Shown here: positions 24,862 through 34,646 of the stretch, piece by piece | Layout: every line of letters begins with the position of its first letter | Position numbering within the stretch: position 1 is the stretch's first letter | Source of the DNA: Shewanella sp. MBTL60-112-B2 | GTDB lineage: Bacteria > Pseudomonadota > Gammaproteobacteria > Enterobacterales > Shewanellaceae | NCBI RefSeq assembly: GCF_019655055.1 | Contig: NZ_BPFA01000007.1 | Span: 62,001 to 126,000, forward strand | DNA: 64,000 nucleotides | Direction: 5' to 3' | Notes under the pieces: model-generated | Databases searched by the model: none | What the model saw: the letters and a program-made list of their open reading frames with translations, nothing else | Told to the model about the DNA's origin: nothing | Translations under genes and position numbers: made by a program

Positions 24862-27672
24862 TTACGAGTGTTGGCGGCGGTGTGCACTCAATAAGCCAAG
24901 CAGCAATAAAGATAACCAGCCTAAACTGCCTCCTCCCGATGATTCACCACCAGACTCAACCACAGCAGCGGTGATTGTAACAGTGACACTTTTCTGCGCC
25001 TGTTGCCCCATATTATCAGTTACAGTTAAAAGCACGCTATAACTGCCAGCTGCGCCATAGGTATAAATTGGAGAAACTGCCGAGCTAGTATTGCCATCAC
25101 CAAACTCCCACTGATGACTCAACTCACCATTACCGCCAGTAGATTGATCCATAAAGCTCACCTGTAAATTAGAGACACTATGGCTAAAATCGACCACAAT
25201 CGCAGAACCCACAACAATATTGAGATAATTAACAAAGCTTGTGCCATTACCGTCGGTCACTGTGAGCGATACCAAATAATTGCCATCGGTCGCATAGGTG
25301 TAGCTAGGAGAAGCTTCAGTGCTGCTCGCGTCTGTGACGCCAAAGTCCCAAGCGTAAGTATAACTTCCATCACCGCCATTGGCATTTGCCGCAAAGCTCG
25401 CTTGCCGCCCCTGAAGACTATAACTAATGGATGCGCTCAAGTCTTTTGAATCTGGTGGAGTCTGGCTGCTATATCTAAACTGCACAGTAGCATTGCTACT
25501 ATTGCTCGCTTGAGCCATAACTTCCATTGTTAGCCCTAGTTCTGGTAACACAACCCCTGATTCAGGTTGCAGTGGCGCACTATAATCATTGGTATCATCG
25601 AATAGCTTAGAGCCACTTAAGTGATCATCGTTAAAATAACTCGACTGATTAAATAGGCTGAAAGCTGCATCTCGCACCTGCACACTAGAGTCATTGCTGC
25701 CAATTAGATTCTGATCTGCATCAACCACACTAATTAAGCTATAGCCGGGATGATTATTAACTTCATTATCGCTGTAATCTTGGTTTTCAAACCAAACCAC
25801 AACTCCAGGATCATAAGATTCTGACTTAAGCCCTTTATCTATACCTTGCTGGCTTCTTAACTGGACTAGGTAGCGACGGTCTTTACCCGGACGCATATTG
25901 CCCAATCGAGTAAACCCAGCATAGGCAATGCCCTCATCGAGCTCTGCATCATTCGAGAAAACCGTTTCGCTATTACTATTGATATTGATGTCATCTATCA
26001 CAATGCCATAGTCACCTACCGCAGGATCGGTCACGTACCGAATAGACAAGCGCACTTCTCGCCCAGCATATGGACTCAAATCATAGGAAAGGTTAACCCA
26101 AGCATCAGTACCTTCAGCTGCAGCCAAATCACTAGACTTACCGGTAATAATGTTGCGTTCGTTATTAAGCAAGTTACTCGCTTTGGTGTAAAGCCCAGCT
26201 ATTGCAACACCATCGACCATCACCTGTGCATAATCATAATCTTCCTCAATGCTCCAGTGTGCCTGCATAGTTAACGTAAGCGGCGACACTGCAGGTAGAT
26301 CGATATCAAATGACATAGCATGGTTAATCATATCGCCTTGATCGGAGTAAAATTGAAAATCACCGCTATAAGGCTGCTTAAAGTCGATATCTACAGCAGG
26401 TACCTCAACTGAGATCTGATTCACCTTATCGTGATTAACCGCAGCAACTAAGTTAATGTCTAGGCCTGAATCTGTAATAGAATCGAGTGGCACAGTCTGC
26501 TCTGTAACCCAATTGCCTCCATAGATATTCTGTAAGTAAGAGCGAGCATAAGGACTGAAGCCCGTTGGTAGCGAGCCTGCAAGCTCACCCGCCCAACTAC
26601 CACCGGCCATAATAGACCAGAAACCTACAGGGGAACCTTTACCTAGCGATGTGGTGTCATATTCATCGGGCAGTCCTAAATCATGCCCAAACTCATGTAC
26701 ACACACGCCCAGCGCGGCATCGATAGGCTGAATGGTGTAGCCAGACAGTTTCATGTCAGTCCCAGGTAAGCGATAACTGCCGCCATCGACAAAGGAACGA
26801 TGAGACCAGATTGCATCGCCGCCTAGCATGCCGCCCCCAGCCTCTTCACCAATACTAGAGTGGAAAATCATCACATGATCGATAATGCCATCGGCTTCAT
26901 TGGTTATGCCGTTATTGTTTGAGTCAAAAGGATCTTCGATATCATAACTGGCTAACTCTGCCTCACTCATTCTAGCTACAGCTGCACTTACGGCTTCTTT
27001 AACTAAATCAGAAGCTGCGATATCGTTGTCATTATCGTCGGGATCATTGCTACCATAAACCGCTGCATTACTCGCGGCGCGGTACCAGCCTTTTACATCA
27101 CCAGTAAAGAAAAAACTGCCGCCAGATTCAGCCTGGTAGTATTGATACCCTGTCATCAGGGTTTGCCCTTGAGGGCCTTGATAACCTGAATTTGAAAACA
27201 ACAATGAACGATAATGCTCAACCGAATAATCGTTATAAAACATTTGAGTATCGCTACTGGTTAAGCCGTTATCATCATGAGGCAAATCAGGAAAATCGAT
27301 AAGCACGGTGAGCACCTTGACCGTTTTACTCTTAAAGCCTTCTACCTGACTATCGGATAAACTCATCGATTTAGAGCGTTTTTTAGCTTGATCTAAGCGC
27401 TTTCTTTGCTGCTGCGCCTGAATAAGCGGCAACTTTTTCTGCCCATTTGCTCTCTTGGTAAATTCCTCAATCGCCAGCTCTTTTTCTACATCTGTGGCAT
27501 TAGCAGCTAACTCTCCACGCTTAATTAACCAATAAAGAACCTGCTCCTTATTGATAATGTTGGCATCTGCGGTTGTGCCACCTGTGATCGGCGCAGCTAG
27601 AGCGATTGGAGAGAATGAAAATAATGAGGCAAAAGCTATTGCCAACAATTTACTGTTAAGAAGTTTATTCAT
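24862..27672 (-). CDS. Secreted M6-family metalloprotease with PKD repeats and GlyGly-CTERM tail
   Basis: 936-residue immune-inhibitor-A-like protease. A signal peptide (to about residue 26) is followed by a propeptide-like segment (residues 30-120, rich in Lys/Arg/Gln). The zinc site is VCVHEFGHDLGLPDEYD (HExxH). Carbohydrate/jelly-roll-like regions and two PKD domains (about 735-905, each with SYTYATDGNYLVSLTVTDGN-type ends) come next. The C-terminus GGGSLGWLSLLLLGLLSAHR is a GlyGly-CTERM signal, implying type II secretion and rhombosortase processing at the surface. It is co-transcribed with the lipoprotein gene just upstream. Confidence 0.88.
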   Translation of the reverse strand: MNKLLNSKLLAIAFASLFSFSPIALAAPITGGTTADANIINKEQVLYWLIKRGELAANATDVEKELAIEEFTKRANGQKKLPLIQAQQQRKRLDQAKKRSKSMSLSDSQVEGFKSKTVKVLTVLIDFPDLPHDDNGLTSSDTQMFYNDYSVEHYRSLLFSNSGYQGPQGQTLMTGYQYYQAESGGSFFFTGDVKGWYRAASNAAVYGSNDPDDNDNDIAASDLVKEAVSAAVARMSEAELASYDIEDPFDSNNNGITNEADGIIDHVMIFHSSIGEEAGGGMLGGDAIWSHRSFVDGGSYRLPGTDMKLSGYTIQPIDAALGVCVHEFGHDLGLPDEYDTTSLGKGSPVGFWSIMAGGSWAGELAGSLPTGFSPYARSYLQNIYGGNWVTEQTVPLDSITDSGLDINLVAAVNHDKVNQISVEVPAVDIDFKQPYSGDFQFYSDQGDMINHAMSFDIDLPAVSPLTLTMQAHWSIEEDYDYAQVMVDGVAIAGLYTKASNLLNNERNIITGKSSDLAAAEGTDAWVNLSYDLSPYAGREVRLSIRYVTDPAVGDYGIVIDDININSNSETVFSNDAELDEGIAYAGFTRLGNMRPGKDRRYLVQLRSQQGIDKGLKSESYDPGVVVWFENQDYSDNEVNNHPGYSLISVVDADQNLIGSNDSSVQVRDAAFSLFNQSSYFNDDHLSGSKLFDDTNDYSAPLQPESGVVLPELGLTMEVMAQASNSSNATVQFRYSSQTPPDSKDLSASISYSLQGRQASFAANANGGDGSYTYAWDFGVTDASSTEASPSYTYATDGNYLVSLTVTDGNGTSFVNYLNIVVGSAIVVDFSHSVSNLQVSFMDQSTGGNGELSHQWEFGDGNTSSAVSPIYTYGAAGSYSVLLTVTDNMGQQAQKSVTVTITAAVVESGGESSGGGSLGWLSLLLLGLLSAHRRQHS

Positions 27673-27673
27673 G

Positions 27674-27973
27674 CTACTGACTTCCTTTTTTACAATCTTG
27701 CAATGCCTGCTGACGCTTACGAATATATTCGATAACCACCACTTCCGCTTCAGCCTCAGTCATCTGTTCGGTAATCAAGCCTCGTTCTTTAAGGTTAGCC
27801 TTGAGCTTAGCCGTATCTTTGATTGGCGGTGTCGAACTACATAAAAGGTGTTTACGAGGAACATCACTGTGTGGATCAGTCGCAGCTGGCTGCTCTATTT
27901 CTTGAGAGCGGCTGTTGCAGGCCGACACAAATACAAAACTTAGGAAAAAAATGACTAGAAGAGAGACTTTCAT
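27674..27973 (-). CDS. Small lipoprotein upstream of the M6 protease
   Basis: 99-residue predicted lipoprotein with lipobox VSAC (Cys about residue 19). Its stop is one base from the protease start, so the pair is tightly coupled. The C-terminal part (LKANLKERGLITEQMTEAEA, then VVIEYIRKRQQA) resembles residues 35-80 of the protease propeptide (VLYWLIKRGELAANATDVEK, then ELAIEEFTKRANGQ). It may mimic the propeptide, for example as an inhibitor or folding partner; this is inference. Confidence 0.7.
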   Translation of the reverse strand: MKVSLLVIFFLSFVFVSACNSRSQEIEQPAATDPHSDVPRKHLLCSSTPPIKDTAKLKANLKERGLITEQMTEAEAEVVVIEYIRKRQQALQDCKKGSQ

Positions 27974-28116
27974 AGGCTACCCAATACTGCTGAATCACAA
28001 AACAATAACAACAACAGCAACACATTAACAGTTGAATTGGTGTATTTAGGTAGCCCATCTGCATAAAACAAAATTAGTAGTAAATTATCAGATGCTAACC
28101 AGCTTAGTCTTGATTA

Positions 28117-30282
28117 TTAATTATCATTAGCCTCTGTTAACCATGACTGATAAATGAGCAACAATACCGAAGCTGACCAGCTAAAGTTAGTGCAATGTAG
28201 CCCCTCTCCAGTTAACGGATTATAGTTCTCACGAATTGGGCTTTGTCCAAGGATCCCCTCTCCCTCGGTCACCAGCTGTAACGCCAAGCGCTGCGCTTCA
28301 TCGTGATAACCGTATCGCTCAACTCCTTGTAGGCCAAATAATGCCTGATCCAACCATACAGGACCTCGCCAATATTTTGCAGCCGCAAAATTAGGGCTAT
28401 CAGCACTTACCGTCGGGAATGGGATTAAAGTGCCAAATTGCGCTTGATTAAGGTGGCGTTCGACTATAATTTTGGCTTGGGCCTCACTGGCTGCGCCAGC
28501 CCAAAGCGGGATCCAGCCCTCGACGCCTTTACCTTGCTTAACCATCAACTCGTTACCCGTTGCGGTATAACGAATATCATAGAAAAAGCCCGACTCGGCA
28601 TCATACATCTGCATCTGAATTTGTTTCGCCAATCGAGTGGCTGCAAGATCCCATTTCTCTGCCGCGATCTCATCGCCAAGCACAGCCGCGATCTGCTCTA
28701 GGAAACGTTTCTCCGCATAGAGATAAGCATTAAGATCCACCGACTCCTGAGATACCGAATAACCGACGAGCTTCCCACCTTGATGGTTTTGCCATATCCC
28801 TAAGGTGTCATCCATATCGAATCGCGGCGCATTATCCATCCCCGACTCCCAAGCAGCGGCTTCAATCACCGCTTCAGGGTTAATCGAGCCATCTTCATTG
28901 AGGTGCATAGGATGAAGGTTGGCACCATATTCGGCTAGGCCATTATCATTGTTATCACGATTGCGATACCACCACTCGTGATAGGCCACAAGCTTGGGAT
29001 ACATGGTACTAAGGAAGGCTTCATCTTTATCTTGCAGATAGATCTGCCACACGGCCCAAGCGGATAATGGTGGCTTACCATTGCGTTCATTCCAGTTGCC
29101 ACCATCGCCACCACGTTCGCGGTCTTTATTATAAAAAATAGCATCGGGAAGGTTACCCGCATCTTGTGGCCTCAGCGGATCATCTGCCATAAATTGATAA
29201 TCAAACATCGCCAGCACATTAGATTTTGCCAAGGCGGGATCAAAGCGAGCCAAAGCAACGGCTTGCTTCCAGCTATCCCACGCCCACACTCCATTAAACC
29301 ACTTGTAGGTAATCGAGGGCGTAATCGCATCATGTTGTAACGCTCCCGCCGGACTGCGCCAATTGTGCAGTAGGGTTAACATGCTTTTGACTGCGAGTTG
29401 ACGAGAACTCTTGTCTCCCCCTTTAATCGCTCTATCGAGTCTAGCTTGCCACTTGCTCTGATTTTCAAGCAGCTGATCTTCAATTTTGCCCCAGTCAGGT
29501 ACTTGATGCGCGCTGCGCTCGACTTGAGTATGGAAATATCGCTGCGCCGATACAAACGTATGCTGCAGCCCTGCATCTAGAGTCATGGGCTCTGCGATAG
29601 CGCGATAACCCGATTGTTCATTGAGCGTAATCTTCATATCGCGATCGAACCACAACTCATATTCGGCATCGGCCAACTGAATTCGCCAAGTTTCCATGAT
29701 TGGATTAAGTTGCCAACTCACGCGGTTAGCGCTCACTTCTGCCTGTTTAATTAGGCTGTAATCGGCTACTGAGGGATGAGCACTAAAGGGGGTTCCGCGC
29801 CAGACTAGTTGCCAAGTTTGAGGCTTTTTAGATAAGTTAATTAATTCGGTGCGCACCACAGCGGTGCGATTGTCGCTATAGCTGAGGGTTAAATTAAGTT
29901 GAAAATCAGACCAGGTAAATGACTGCACCAAGGCGTCGGGTTTGCTATAGATCTCGATTCGACTAGCGCTCTCTAACGAGACAAATTCATCTTTATCTAT
30001 GTTGATTAGCTGCAAACGTTGCAGGCTGTCACTCAAGTGTAAGCTGTATTCTTGGGCAATAAATAGCGGGCCTGTAAAGCTACCATAATAAGCGGCATTA
30101 TCAGGCAAATGAAAGCCATGCCAGGCTCCCTGATCCGTATACACAGAGCCAATGGTAAGATTGCCCTTATTATCACGCTCTTCCATCGAAGTTGGCGTGC
30201 CTTGATAAGGCAATAGATTTTGATAATCGGCAGAATCGAGCGCAGAGAGGCTAGCGATACAGAGTAGAAGGCAATTCAGCAT
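28117..30282 (-). CDS. GH63-family glucosidase (YgjK-like)
   Basis: 721-residue glycoside hydrolase with a signal-like start (MLNCLLLCIASLSALDSADY), so probably periplasmic. GH63/YgjK blocks: FNGVWAWDSWKQAVALARFD, GGNWNERNGKPPLSAWAVWQ, WESGMDNAPRFDMDDTLG, KYWRGPVWLDQALFGLQG and ENYNPLTGEGLHCTNFSWSA. The YgjK relatives act on alpha-glucosidic bonds. No sugar transporter is adjacent. There is no clear ribosome site at the ATG. Confidence 0.82.
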   Translation of the reverse strand: MLNCLLLCIASLSALDSADYQNLLPYQGTPTSMEERDNKGNLTIGSVYTDQGAWHGFHLPDNAAYYGSFTGPLFIAQEYSLHLSDSLQRLQLINIDKDEFVSLESASRIEIYSKPDALVQSFTWSDFQLNLTLSYSDNRTAVVRTELINLSKKPQTWQLVWRGTPFSAHPSVADYSLIKQAEVSANRVSWQLNPIMETWRIQLADAEYELWFDRDMKITLNEQSGYRAIAEPMTLDAGLQHTFVSAQRYFHTQVERSAHQVPDWGKIEDQLLENQSKWQARLDRAIKGGDKSSRQLAVKSMLTLLHNWRSPAGALQHDAITPSITYKWFNGVWAWDSWKQAVALARFDPALAKSNVLAMFDYQFMADDPLRPQDAGNLPDAIFYNKDRERGGDGGNWNERNGKPPLSAWAVWQIYLQDKDEAFLSTMYPKLVAYHEWWYRNRDNNDNGLAEYGANLHPMHLNEDGSINPEAVIEAAAWESGMDNAPRFDMDDTLGIWQNHQGGKLVGYSVSQESVDLNAYLYAEKRFLEQIAAVLGDEIAAEKWDLAATRLAKQIQMQMYDAESGFFYDIRYTATGNELMVKQGKGVEGWIPLWAGAASEAQAKIIVERHLNQAQFGTLIPFPTVSADSPNFAAAKYWRGPVWLDQALFGLQGVERYGYHDEAQRLALQLVTEGEGILGQSPIRENYNPLTGEGLHCTNFSWSASVLLLIYQSWLTEANDN

Positions 30283-30473
30283 GAGTTATTGTTATTTTTG
30301 AATATTATATCCCGAGTATTACAGGCTGAAATTTAATCTGCAAGCGTGATTAACTTTAGATTAACAAACTCAAAGAGCAACCAAGCGCTAATTTCAACCG
30401 AAAAACCTTAAACCTACCGTGCAACGCGCGGCTTCTTAACAGGCTGTTACAGCGCTAAGTTACAGAGCAATAT

Positions 30474-31070
30474 TTATAGCCCTGTATGGCTAATATAATT
30501 GGCGACGCCATCGAGGAACATCTGCACTGAAATCATCACTAATACCATGCCCATTAATCGCTCTACGGCGGTCAGGCCCTTTTCGCCTAGCACTTTAGTG
30601 AACACCTTGTAGAAGAGTAAGATAACCGCGCTCACGCCCCAAGCTGACACTAAGGCAATGGTCCAATCAAACATGCGTTCATTGTCTGTATGCGCCAATA
30701 AAATCAAAGCAGCTAACACCGAGGGACCAGCCATTAATGGGATGGCCATAGGCACAATAAAGGGTTCTTCACCTGCAGCCAGCCCGACTACGCCACCGGG
30801 TTGGGGGAAAATCATTCGAATCGCAATCAAGAATAAAATGATGCCACCGGCAATACTCACAGACTCAGTCCGCAAGTTGAGGAAGTTAAGAATCGCCTCT
30901 CCCGCAAACAGGAATAGCATCATAATCGCTAGGGCAAATAGCAGTTCACGGATCAATACTCGACGGCGTTTTTTCGGTTCAATATGGCGTAAAATAGACG
31001 CAAATATGGGTAAATTCCCCAGAGGGTCCATAATAAGGAATAACATGACTGCCGCTGAAAAAGTATCCAT
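30474..31070 (-). CDS. MarC-family integral membrane protein (YhgN-like)
   Basis: 198-residue protein with about six membrane helices: FSAAVMLFLIMDPLGNLPIF with the family DPLGN motif, VSIAGGIILFLIAIRMIF, PFIVPMAIPLMAGPSVLAAL. MarC proteins are not the multidrug transporters they were named after; their substrate is unknown. Single gene. Confidence 0.85.
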   Translation of the reverse strand: MDTFSAAVMLFLIMDPLGNLPIFASILRHIEPKKRRRVLIRELLFALAIMMLFLFAGEAILNFLNLRTESVSIAGGIILFLIAIRMIFPQPGGVVGLAAGEEPFIVPMAIPLMAGPSVLAALILLAHTDNERMFDWTIALVSAWGVSAVILLFYKVFTKVLGEKGLTAVERLMGMVLVMISVQMFLDGVANYISHTGL

Positions 31071-31287
31071 AGATAAATGCTTCTATTCGCCGTAAAAAAT
31101 ACTATTCTATTATCTTTATCGATAAACTAACAAATTAGCGTCAAAAAACACCATTAAATGTCACAACAGACATGAAATTAATGCCAATTGAATATCAATG
31201 TAAATTCAATATAGGCCTCTGCTAATTGTCCACAAGGCTGGTATACTATGGCGCTTTTCTCGCTCTCGCGGTTTAAATTGGAACTCC

Positions 31288-32907
31288 ATGCTGTATCTAT
31301 TAGCTAGCTGCATCGCACTATTATTAGGCCCACTGTTCTATCGATTCTTTTCGACAGGCAATGGACTACAAAAAGGCCTAGACGGATTTATATTCGTTTC
31401 TTTGGGCGGCTTAGTGCTGGTTCATATTCTTCCAGAGCTATTAGAACACGGCGGGTTTCTCGCGATTGTGTTTGTGATTATCGGTATATGGGGCCCCACG
31501 CTTAGCGAACGGCTTTTCCACCGCTACTCTGAAGTCACCCATAACCTCACCTTAATCTTAGGTATTGGCGGACTATTACTGCATACCATCACAGATGGTG
31601 GTGCAATGATTCTGGCTCAACAAGAAGGTAACTCCCCCTTGTTGGCACTGGGGATCATCTTGCATCGATTGCCAGTCGGTGTAGCCATCTGGTGGTTACT
31701 CAAGCCACAAGTTGGTAGCCGTTGGGCTATGGCGGTACTCGCCGCGATGATGCTACTCACAGGCTTCGGTTACTTTGCCGGAGAGCAAATGCTGTCTCAT
31801 TTAAGCCTTGAAAATACCGTTTATTTACAAGCGTTTGTTACGGGTTCTATCCTGCATGTCGTGCTGCACCAGCCCCATGGCACTCCAGTCACCGACAAAC
31901 AAGGCAAGTATGAATACCAAGCCGGGATCGGTAGTTTACTTGGTATCGCCCTACTATTTTTACTGCTGATGATGGATTCAGGCGGCCATGACCATCATCA
32001 CAGCCATAGTCACTCAACTGAGCATCTGCTCGATTGGATGCAGACTATCGCACCAGTTTTACTCCTCAGTTATGCCGTGGCAAGTCTACGTTTCCACTTT
32101 GGACTCACGCCCCATAACAGCCAGCTGAGCAAGCTCTGGCTGCAAAGATTACTCGGGCCCGAAGCCATCATCATTACCGGCTTATTACTTGGCCCTATGT
32201 ATGCGCTGATCCAAGCGGTCTCTGTCGCAATTATTGGTTGGCAGCTTACTCGCTGCAATGTTGAGCCTACCGATCCCCATGATGCCCTGCCTGATTCGGC
32301 TTGGCGCTTTGGTTTCGCGCACTTGGTCGATCGCAGCGCGCCATGGATCTTGTTGAGCCTAGTACTGGCAAATATCATCGGTCATCCTGCCGTACCGCTA
32401 TCTAGCCCATTAGTGCAGGTATTGGTGTTGTTATTGGTATTCTTACCGATGCGATTCTGTAATTTGGGCGCCGCGGTATTATCTTTATCGTTAGCCTACA
32501 GTGGCTGGACGACAACAGCGGTGATCTTGCCGTTAATCGCCGCGCCAATATTTAACTTTGCCCAGTTAAAACTGATGAATTGGACACAAAGAACCAGCTT
32601 ATTTGCGCTACTGATAGCATTACTCGGCGCAATTGAGTTACTGCATCCTAAGTGGCAGGCCCTAATACATCTACCTGCAACACTAAACAATATCTGTTTG
32701 ATCATTGTGGCCATATTGTTTGCCACTAGCCTGTTGCGCCTTGGACCACGTAAGTTCCTAAGCCGACTCATGCTGCTTAAGCCAAAAGCTCACCATCATG
32801 ACCATGGGCACTCCCATAGCCATGAGCCAGCTAAGCACGAGCATAGCCATGAGCACGGTCATAAGCCTAAGCACCAGCATGGGCATGATCACAAGCATCA
32901 CCATTAA
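31288..32907 (+). CDS. ZIP-like / permease fusion membrane protein with His-rich segments
   Basis: 539-residue polytopic protein. The N-terminal half has ZIP-transporter-like helices with metal-binding positions (LVHILPELLEHGG, LLHTITDGGAMILA with HxxxDG, GIILHRLPVGVAIWWLL). A His cluster follows (HDHHHSHSHS, about residue 235). The second half resembles the DUF318/ArsP-type permease family (LLSYAVASLRFHFG, RSAPWILLSLVLANIIGH). The C-terminal 40 residues are a His/Asp-rich tail (HHHDHGHSHSHEPAKHEHSH and onward). Divalent metal transport, most likely zinc, is inferred. Confidence 0.7.
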   Translation: MLYLLASCIALLLGPLFYRFFSTGNGLQKGLDGFIFVSLGGLVLVHILPELLEHGGFLAIVFVIIGIWGPTLSERLFHRYSEVTHNLTLILGIGGLLLHTITDGGAMILAQQEGNSPLLALGIILHRLPVGVAIWWLLKPQVGSRWAMAVLAAMMLLTGFGYFAGEQMLSHLSLENTVYLQAFVTGSILHVVLHQPHGTPVTDKQGKYEYQAGIGSLLGIALLFLLLMMDSGGHDHHHSHSHSTEHLLDWMQTIAPVLLLSYAVASLRFHFGLTPHNSQLSKLWLQRLLGPEAIIITGLLLGPMYALIQAVSVAIIGWQLTRCNVEPTDPHDALPDSAWRFGFAHLVDRSAPWILLSLVLANIIGHPAVPLSSPLVQVLVLLLVFLPMRFCNLGAAVLSLSLAYSGWTTTAVILPLIAAPIFNFAQLKLMNWTQRTSLFALLIALLGAIELLHPKWQALIHLPATLNNICLIIVAILFATSLLRLGPRKFLSRLMLLKPKAHHHDHGHSHSHEPAKHEHSHEHGHKPKHQHGHDHKHHH

Positions 32908-32945
32908 CTGGCACCGCTTTATCTAATCGACTCTCACTAGCTTTT

Positions 32946-32981
32946 CTAAGTCATGAGCATTAACCTGTATTCATGACTTAG
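32946..32981 (+). promoter_or_regulatory. Stem-loop just upstream of the NRDE gene
   Basis: CTAAGTCATGA (32946-32956) pairs perfectly with TCATGACTTAG (32971-32981) around a 14-base loop. There is no T-run. It ends about 15 bases before the start codon, so it may shape the leader or end the upstream transcript weakly. Confidence 0.4.
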
Positions 32982-32996
32982 ATTTGAGCTATGTTT

Positions 32997-33782
32997 ATGT
33001 GCATCCTATTTGTTGCCCTACAGACTCACCCCGAATTCCCGCTTATCATCTGTGCAAATCGCGATGAATTTCATCATAGGCCCACTCAACCTGCTCATTT
33101 TTGGCCTGCCTCGAATAAGACAAACAAGGTATTGGCAGGTAAAGACCTAGAAGCCGGTGGAACTTGGCTCGGGGTAAACCAGCAGGGGAAAATTGCTGGG
33201 CTAACCAATATCCGCGCACCAGAACTCAACCAAATCGATATGAGAAGCCGTGGCGAGCTAGTACTAAAAGCCTTAGAGCCTGATGGTATTGAGCAAGAAT
33301 GGTTAACCCGTCATAGCCGTTTCTACAACCCGTTCAACTTACTTTTTGGCGACGAAAATAGCCTGCAATGTTTCGATAGTCGCAGCCAAAAGTTACAGCG
33401 GCTCTCGAGCGGATTTCACTCTATCAGTAATGGCGCACTCGATGATATTTGGCCCAAAATGGCACGCGGTTCTCAGGCGATAGAGCAGCATATTTCCAAT
33501 CACGACGATCCAGACATCGATGCACTGCTGACCATTATGATGGATAACACCCAAGCACCTGACACCGAACTGCCAACAACAGGGATAAGCATTGAGTGGG
33601 AGCGTCATCTGTCTTCTATCTATATCCGCCATGAGGAATACGGTACACGTTCAACTAGCATTATATTGAAAGACAAACAGGGCAAGGTACATTTCACCGA
33701 GGTGAGATATGACGGCAAAGGCCGTAATTTAGGTCGAGATGAGTTTTATATCGAGCCTGGATCTCAGGTTAACCATACCTAA
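32997..33782 (+). CDS. NRDE/TANGO2-family protein
   Basis: 261 residues from the preferred start MCILFVALQTHP, which puts a Cys at position 2 as usual in this family (an ATG two codons upstream is possible). Hallmarks: LIICANRDEFHHRPTQPAHF and GGTWLGVNQQGKIAGLTNIR. The family is Ntn-hydrolase-like and is linked in eukaryotes to heme and lipid handling; the bacterial role is unclear. Single gene, cytoplasmic. Confidence 0.85.
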   Translation: MCILFVALQTHPEFPLIICANRDEFHHRPTQPAHFWPASNKTNKVLAGKDLEAGGTWLGVNQQGKIAGLTNIRAPELNQIDMRSRGELVLKALEPDGIEQEWLTRHSRFYNPFNLLFGDENSLQCFDSRSQKLQRLSSGFHSISNGALDDIWPKMARGSQAIEQHISNHDDPDIDALLTIMMDNTQAPDTELPTTGISIEWERHLSSIYIRHEEYGTRSTSIILKDKQGKVHFTEVRYDGKGRNLGRDEFYIEPGSQVNHT

Positions 33783-33850
33783 CCCACTTGAAAGTGCAGG
33801 TTTCAGCGGTTTGGGGATAAGACCCACGCAATAACGGATATGACACAGCT

Positions 33851-33937
33851 TTAAGCGTCACTCTTGTTCAACTTGGCATGCCGAATAAGGTAAAGCAAGC
33901 CAATCACCAATACTGCGGCAGGGATAAGAAAAACCAT
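33851..33937 (-). CDS. 28-residue single-helix membrane miniprotein
   Basis: MVFLIPAAVLVIGLLYLIRH followed by AKLNKSDA and a TAA stop. The ATG is five bases after AAGGAG, one of the best ribosome sites in the window. One hydrophobic helix (residues 2-18) and a short basic tail follow the positive-inside pattern. No homologue is recognised. A DNA-only call based on translation signals and composition. Confidence 0.55.
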   Translation of the reverse strand: MVFLIPAAVLVIGLLYLIRHAKLNKSDA

Positions 33938-33984
33938 GTCATCTCCTTAAGTAATGCTTAATATTGTATCAGTCTATCAGGGAG

Positions 33985-34065
33985 TGATACTAATACCAGT
34001 CAATATGAGTCATCGGCCTATTCTGGGCGATTTTTGGCAAAGTCATTCAAGGCGAATAGCTAAAA
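33985..34065. repeat. Dispersed intergenic repeat, copy B
   Basis: The core at 34028-34060 matches copy A (5765-5797) at 30 of 33 bases; the outer limits are uncertain. It lies between the miniprotein and the convergent NTF2-like gene. Confidence 0.5.
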
Positions 34066-34089
34066 CCAAGCTTTGCTCAAAAACAAACG

Positions 34090-34512
34090 CTAGTCTGAAG
34101 TATGATCATGAGTGATCACCCAACGGTCATCGATTTTTTCAACCAACAGGGTGAACACACCGTTAGGATTATCTTTAGCGCGCTCAAGTGACCAACGGCC
34201 AACCACAATCGCAGCGTAATTGCTGAGCATCTTGATCTCTTTAATCGTAAAAGTCAGCGCACCTAAGGTCGCTTTATCAGGATAGTGTTTCTTATAGGCG
34301 GCAAGGGTTTCTTCCCAGCCATAACGGAATTTACCATTGGAAACAAAGCGCATTTTGTCGCTATTCCAATAGCCCTGCATATAAGCATCTAAGTCACCGC
34401 GATTCCATGCAGCTTCCTGCTCGGCCAAAATATTTGCAATATCATCGGTTGGCACGGCATTAACGTTAAATGCCAAGCACAACAATAAGACACTGATTCC
34501 TTTTTTAAACAT
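34090..34512 (-). CDS. Exported NTF2-like (DUF4440/SnoaL-like) protein
   Basis: 140 residues with a signal peptide (MFKKGISVLLLCLAFNVNA) and a DUF4440-type domain: ILAEQEAAWNRGDLDAYMQG, RYGWEETLAAYKKHYPDK, VVGRWSLER and a C-terminal GVFTLLVEKIDDRWVITHDH. Predicted periplasmic small-ligand binder or enzyme of unknown specificity. Single gene. Confidence 0.8.
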   Translation of the reverse strand: MFKKGISVLLLCLAFNVNAVPTDDIANILAEQEAAWNRGDLDAYMQGYWNSDKMRFVSNGKFRYGWEETLAAYKKHYPDKATLGALTFTIKEIKMLSNYAAIVVGRWSLERAKDNPNGVFTLLVEKIDDRWVITHDHTSD

Positions 34513-34646
34513 TGCCTCTCTCCAATCTGGCTATATTGGGTGTACTATACCTCAAATATCTATCTGGGGTATTGCAACCAATACCTATTGGCCAAAGCCG
34601 CAGAAAACAACAATACTAATAGTAAAGGCTGGACGGTTTTCGTTAT

